Of a DNA stretch of 64,000 nt, positions 63,836 to 64,000 are shown in pieces. The stretch's first letter is position 1, and each line of letters opens with the position of its first letter. A program made the translations under genes and the position numbers. The stretch is taken from contig NZ_BCUS01000002.1 in NCBI RefSeq assembly GCF_001591345.1, positions 1 to 64,000 of the forward strand, given 5' to 3'. The stretch comes from Variovorax boronicumulans NBRC 103145. Its GTDB lineage: Bacteria; Pseudomonadota; Gammaproteobacteria; Burkholderiales; Burkholderiaceae_C. The notes beneath the pieces are model-generated. The model saw only the letters and a list, made by a program, of their open reading frames with translations, was not told where the DNA came from and did not search any database.

Positions 63836-64000
63836 TGGAACTGTTCAACCTGCTCGAGTCGCAGTACGGCCTGCCGGCGGGCTTGCTAGACAGTGTCTGG
63901 TCGGCCGAGTCCGGACGCGGGCGCAACATGCGCTCCCCGAAGGGCGCAGAGGGGCACTTCCAGTTCATGCCGGCGACCGCGCAGCAGTACGGCGTGGCCG
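63835..64000 (+). CDS. virion lytic transglycosylase, N-terminal part
   Basis: Only the first 55 codons are present; the gene runs off the right edge. MELFNLLESQYGLPAGLLDS begins an SLT domain; the catalytic Glu lies in WSAESGRG, and SPKGAEGHFQFMPATAQQYG is the family motif around the second lobe. Phage virion proteins with this domain cut peptidoglycan during DNA entry. It starts within the previous stop (TGATG). Confidence 0.88.
   Translation, partial: MELFNLLESQYGLPAGLLDSVWSAESGRGRNMRSPKGAEGHFQFMPATAQQYGVA

Larger units (their letters stand above)
42427..64000. mobile_element. prophage integrated at tRNA-Ser, right end outside the window
   Basis: Everything after the tRNA has the traits of an integrated phage-like element: integrase, excisionase-like gene, DUF4224 and AlpA-type regulators, antirepressor, winged-helix replication-like gene, small overlapping genes in one direction, internal virion-like proteins and a virion lytic transglycosylase. 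Base composition is lower in GC than the left part, with an AT-rich stretch at 54060-54172. The RHS locus (43900-48956) may be cargo. Terminase, portal and capsid genes were not seen. A composite of two elements (integrase/RHS island plus phage) cannot be excluded. Confidence 0.85.

Noticed and set aside
42427-64000. Diversity-generating retroelement or retron
   Set aside because: Looked for because related podoviruses can carry one; no reverse transcriptase motif or template/variable repeat pair is in the window.

Overview
This window is a piece of a GC-rich beta-proteobacterial chromosome, most likely from the Comamonadaceae and probably Variovorax or a close relative. That placement is an inference from gene content and codon use: pervasive G/C third positions, a cyoABCD operon followed by RegB/RegA-type regulators, and a roughly 98 bp intergenic repeat (two copies) of a kind I associate with Comamonadaceae. 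No rRNA and no CRISPR array were seen. One tRNA gene is present.

Bases 1-42300 are ordinary core and accessory chromosome. In order they hold: a selenium locus (partial ABC ATPase, selenate-type binding protein, divergent selD); an FtsX/YbbP-type permease and a lone OLD-like ATPase; two LysR regulators, one divergent from an MFS exporter and one from a short-chain dehydrogenase cluster; a two-gene unit of a 1043-residue metallophosphoesterase and a beta-helix/pentapeptide-like protein; slyX; a hemolysin III/PAQR protein; one tight operon cyoA-cyoB-cyoC-cyoD-SURF1-regB-regA; an MHS-type transporter; a HAD phosphatase; a polar amino-acid ABC operon ending in a 2-oxoglutarate/Fe(II) oxygenase; fabV, a truncated hemoglobin and a ferredoxin-reductase-like flavoprotein; a CpdB-like nucleotidase lipoprotein; smr and radC; fkpB-ispH; a threonine dehydratase; and serS followed at once by tRNA-Ser(CGA).

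From the 3' end of that tRNA (42426) to the right edge the sequence is an integrated element, best read as a prophage whose right end lies outside the window. It starts with a P4-type tyrosine integrase. A reverse-strand RHS polymorphic toxin follows, with an overlapping exported small protein (candidate immunity partner), then a three-gene cluster of unknown function, an excisionase-like gene, a DUF4224-AlpA-like fusion, several AlpA/MerR-like helix-turn-helix genes (one decayed), a protein made of three SANT/Myb-like repeats, and a run of tightly overlapping early-type genes. The latter include a winged-helix replication-like protein, an antirepressor flanked by two paralogous small proteins, and a cupin plus an Asp/Asn-hydroxylase-like dioxygenase. 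The last genes look like podovirus internal virion proteins and the start of a virion lytic transglycosylase. Terminase, portal and capsid genes are not in view.

The most interesting unexplained signals are: (1) five TTCGA-N3-TCGAA palindromes, mostly at near-helical-turn spacing, in and just after the 3' end of the winged-helix gene, a candidate replication origin or partition/operator array; (2) the RHS toxin C-terminus with a Cys...His pattern and its overlapping exported partner; (3) the triple-SANT protein; (4) the cupin/hydroxylase pair next to virion genes; and (5) a double-hairpin leader at 54743-54809. All function statements rest on motif recognition by eye; no database search was run.
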